Of a DNA stretch of 64,000 bases, positions 63,529-64,000 are shown piece by piece. Source of the stretch: Emiliania huxleyi CCMP1516 (lineage: Eukaryota > Haptophyta > Isochrysidales > Noelaerhabdaceae); contig NW_005199975.1 in the NCBI RefSeq assembly GCF_000372725.1, positions 48,518-112,517 on the forward strand, read 5' to 3'. The number at the start of each line of letters is the position of its first letter. Positions within the stretch are counted from its first letter, which is position 1. The notes beneath the pieces were generated by a model. That model was not told where the DNA came from. It searched no databases and saw nothing but the letters and a program-made list of their open reading frames with translations. The position numbers were made by a program, and so were the translations under genes.

Positions 63529-64000
63529 TCAGTGCGTCTCGCCGCGGTCGCGTAGGATGGTCTCTGCGATGATCATATCCTCCGGCGTGGTGAGCTTGAG
63601 GTTGGTGTACTCGCCCACCGTCAGCTTGACTGGCTCTCCCATCAGCTCGACCACCTGCTCAGGATGAGACAACAAAGGATCGTGTTACTCGAATGTATCT
63701 CGAATGTATCTCGGATGTCTCTCGGCTGTGTCTCGGCTGTGTCTCGGCTGTGTCTCGGCTGTGTCTTGCACCGACACGTCGTCGGTCACGGCCAGCTGAT
63801 TCGCGTTTGCGTTCGCGAAGCCGTCGCGCAGCATCTGCGGCCGCAGGATCTGCGGCGTCTGCACGTCCCACAGCTTTGAGCGGTCGAGAGTGCGGCTCAC
63901 AAACTCGCCGTCCGCAGACTCCTACCACTAACGCAGGAGGAGCTCGTCCGTTGCTCAAGAGGTTCCGGCTCACAAGCTCGCCAAAATGCACGCTCCTTGA
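63529..64000 (-). CDS. ispD: IspD, 2-C-methyl-D-erythritol 4-phosphate cytidylyltransferase (3' part)
   Basis: Minus-strand exons read DGEFVSRTLDRSKLWDVQTP, QILRPQMLRDGF, NQLAVTDDVS and, after a GT-AG intron (about 63660-63773), QVVELMGEPVKLTVGEYTNL, KLTTPEDMIIAETIL, stop at 63529. LDRSxLWxxQTPQ, VTDD and the LTTPEDMxxAE tail are diagnostic for IspD, the CTP-dependent third step of the plastid MEP isoprenoid pathway. The N-terminal half, with the CTP-binding motif and transit peptide, lies beyond the window. The intron is filled with cagccgagaca-type repeat. An upstream intron near 63915-63975 has duplicated flanks (ggcgagcttgtgagccg / ggcgagtttgtgagccg). Confidence 0.88.

Overview
This window looks like nuclear DNA of a photosynthetic protist, most likely a haptophyte of the Gephyrocapsa (Emiliania) huxleyi type. 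The grounds are very high GC; dense, short introns that mostly start with GC rather than GT; proline/serine-rich linkers and cysteine-rich domains of the kind common in haptophyte proteins; TTAGGG-type repeats; and a plastid-pathway gene (IspD). The species is inferred from these traits and was not checked by search. There are two assembly gaps (14649-15632 and 31316-31415). No prokaryotic operons, CRISPR arrays or rRNA/tRNA genes were recognised.

Layout: a GH8 glycoside hydrolase with a cysteine-rich domain (left edge, +); a coiled-coil protein (-); an F-box-like protein (-); an intergenic stretch with a tandemly duplicated, codon-conserved small ORF; a membrane hybrid histidine kinase with receiver and HPt domains (+); a small basic/proline-rich protein (+); a long BTB-ankyrin-FYVE-NPF gene resembling Rabankyrin-5/ANKFY1 (-); a secreted-type cysteine-rich protein (-); an MFS transporter (+); a small multi-pass membrane protein (-); a 19-kb run of + strand exons ending in a clear anoctamin/TMEM16 protein; a C-terminal HIR/band-7 fragment (-); an inositol polyphosphate kinase fused to a second, degenerate copy (+); an intronless ORF between direct repeats; a broken inverted copy of the PP2A-A promoter and first exon; the PP2A scaffold subunit A gene (+); and the 3' part of IspD (-, right edge).

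The main observation is the intron architecture. In most genes the first 10-30 nt of an intron are a near copy of the first 10-30 nt of the following exon. Between the two copies sits a short filler: a minisatellite, a hairpin sequence, AT-rich DNA or even telomere repeat. The whole module is usually about 66-76 nt and is often tandemly multiplied in 66-, 69- or 83-nt steps. An insertion of the same design (14-nt duplication, 47-nt filler) lies in the promoter of the PP2A-A gene and is absent from its inverted paralogue. This points to insertion with target duplication, for example repair of staggered breaks or short introner-like elements, as an ongoing source of introns here.

The genes share no single pathway. 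Several concern membranes and signalling: histidine phosphorelay, inositol phosphate kinase, PP2A scaffold, FYVE/endosome protein, scramblase/channel, and MFS carrier. Exon joins were inferred by eye from reading frame and the duplication pattern, so boundaries are approximate unless given as intron coordinates.
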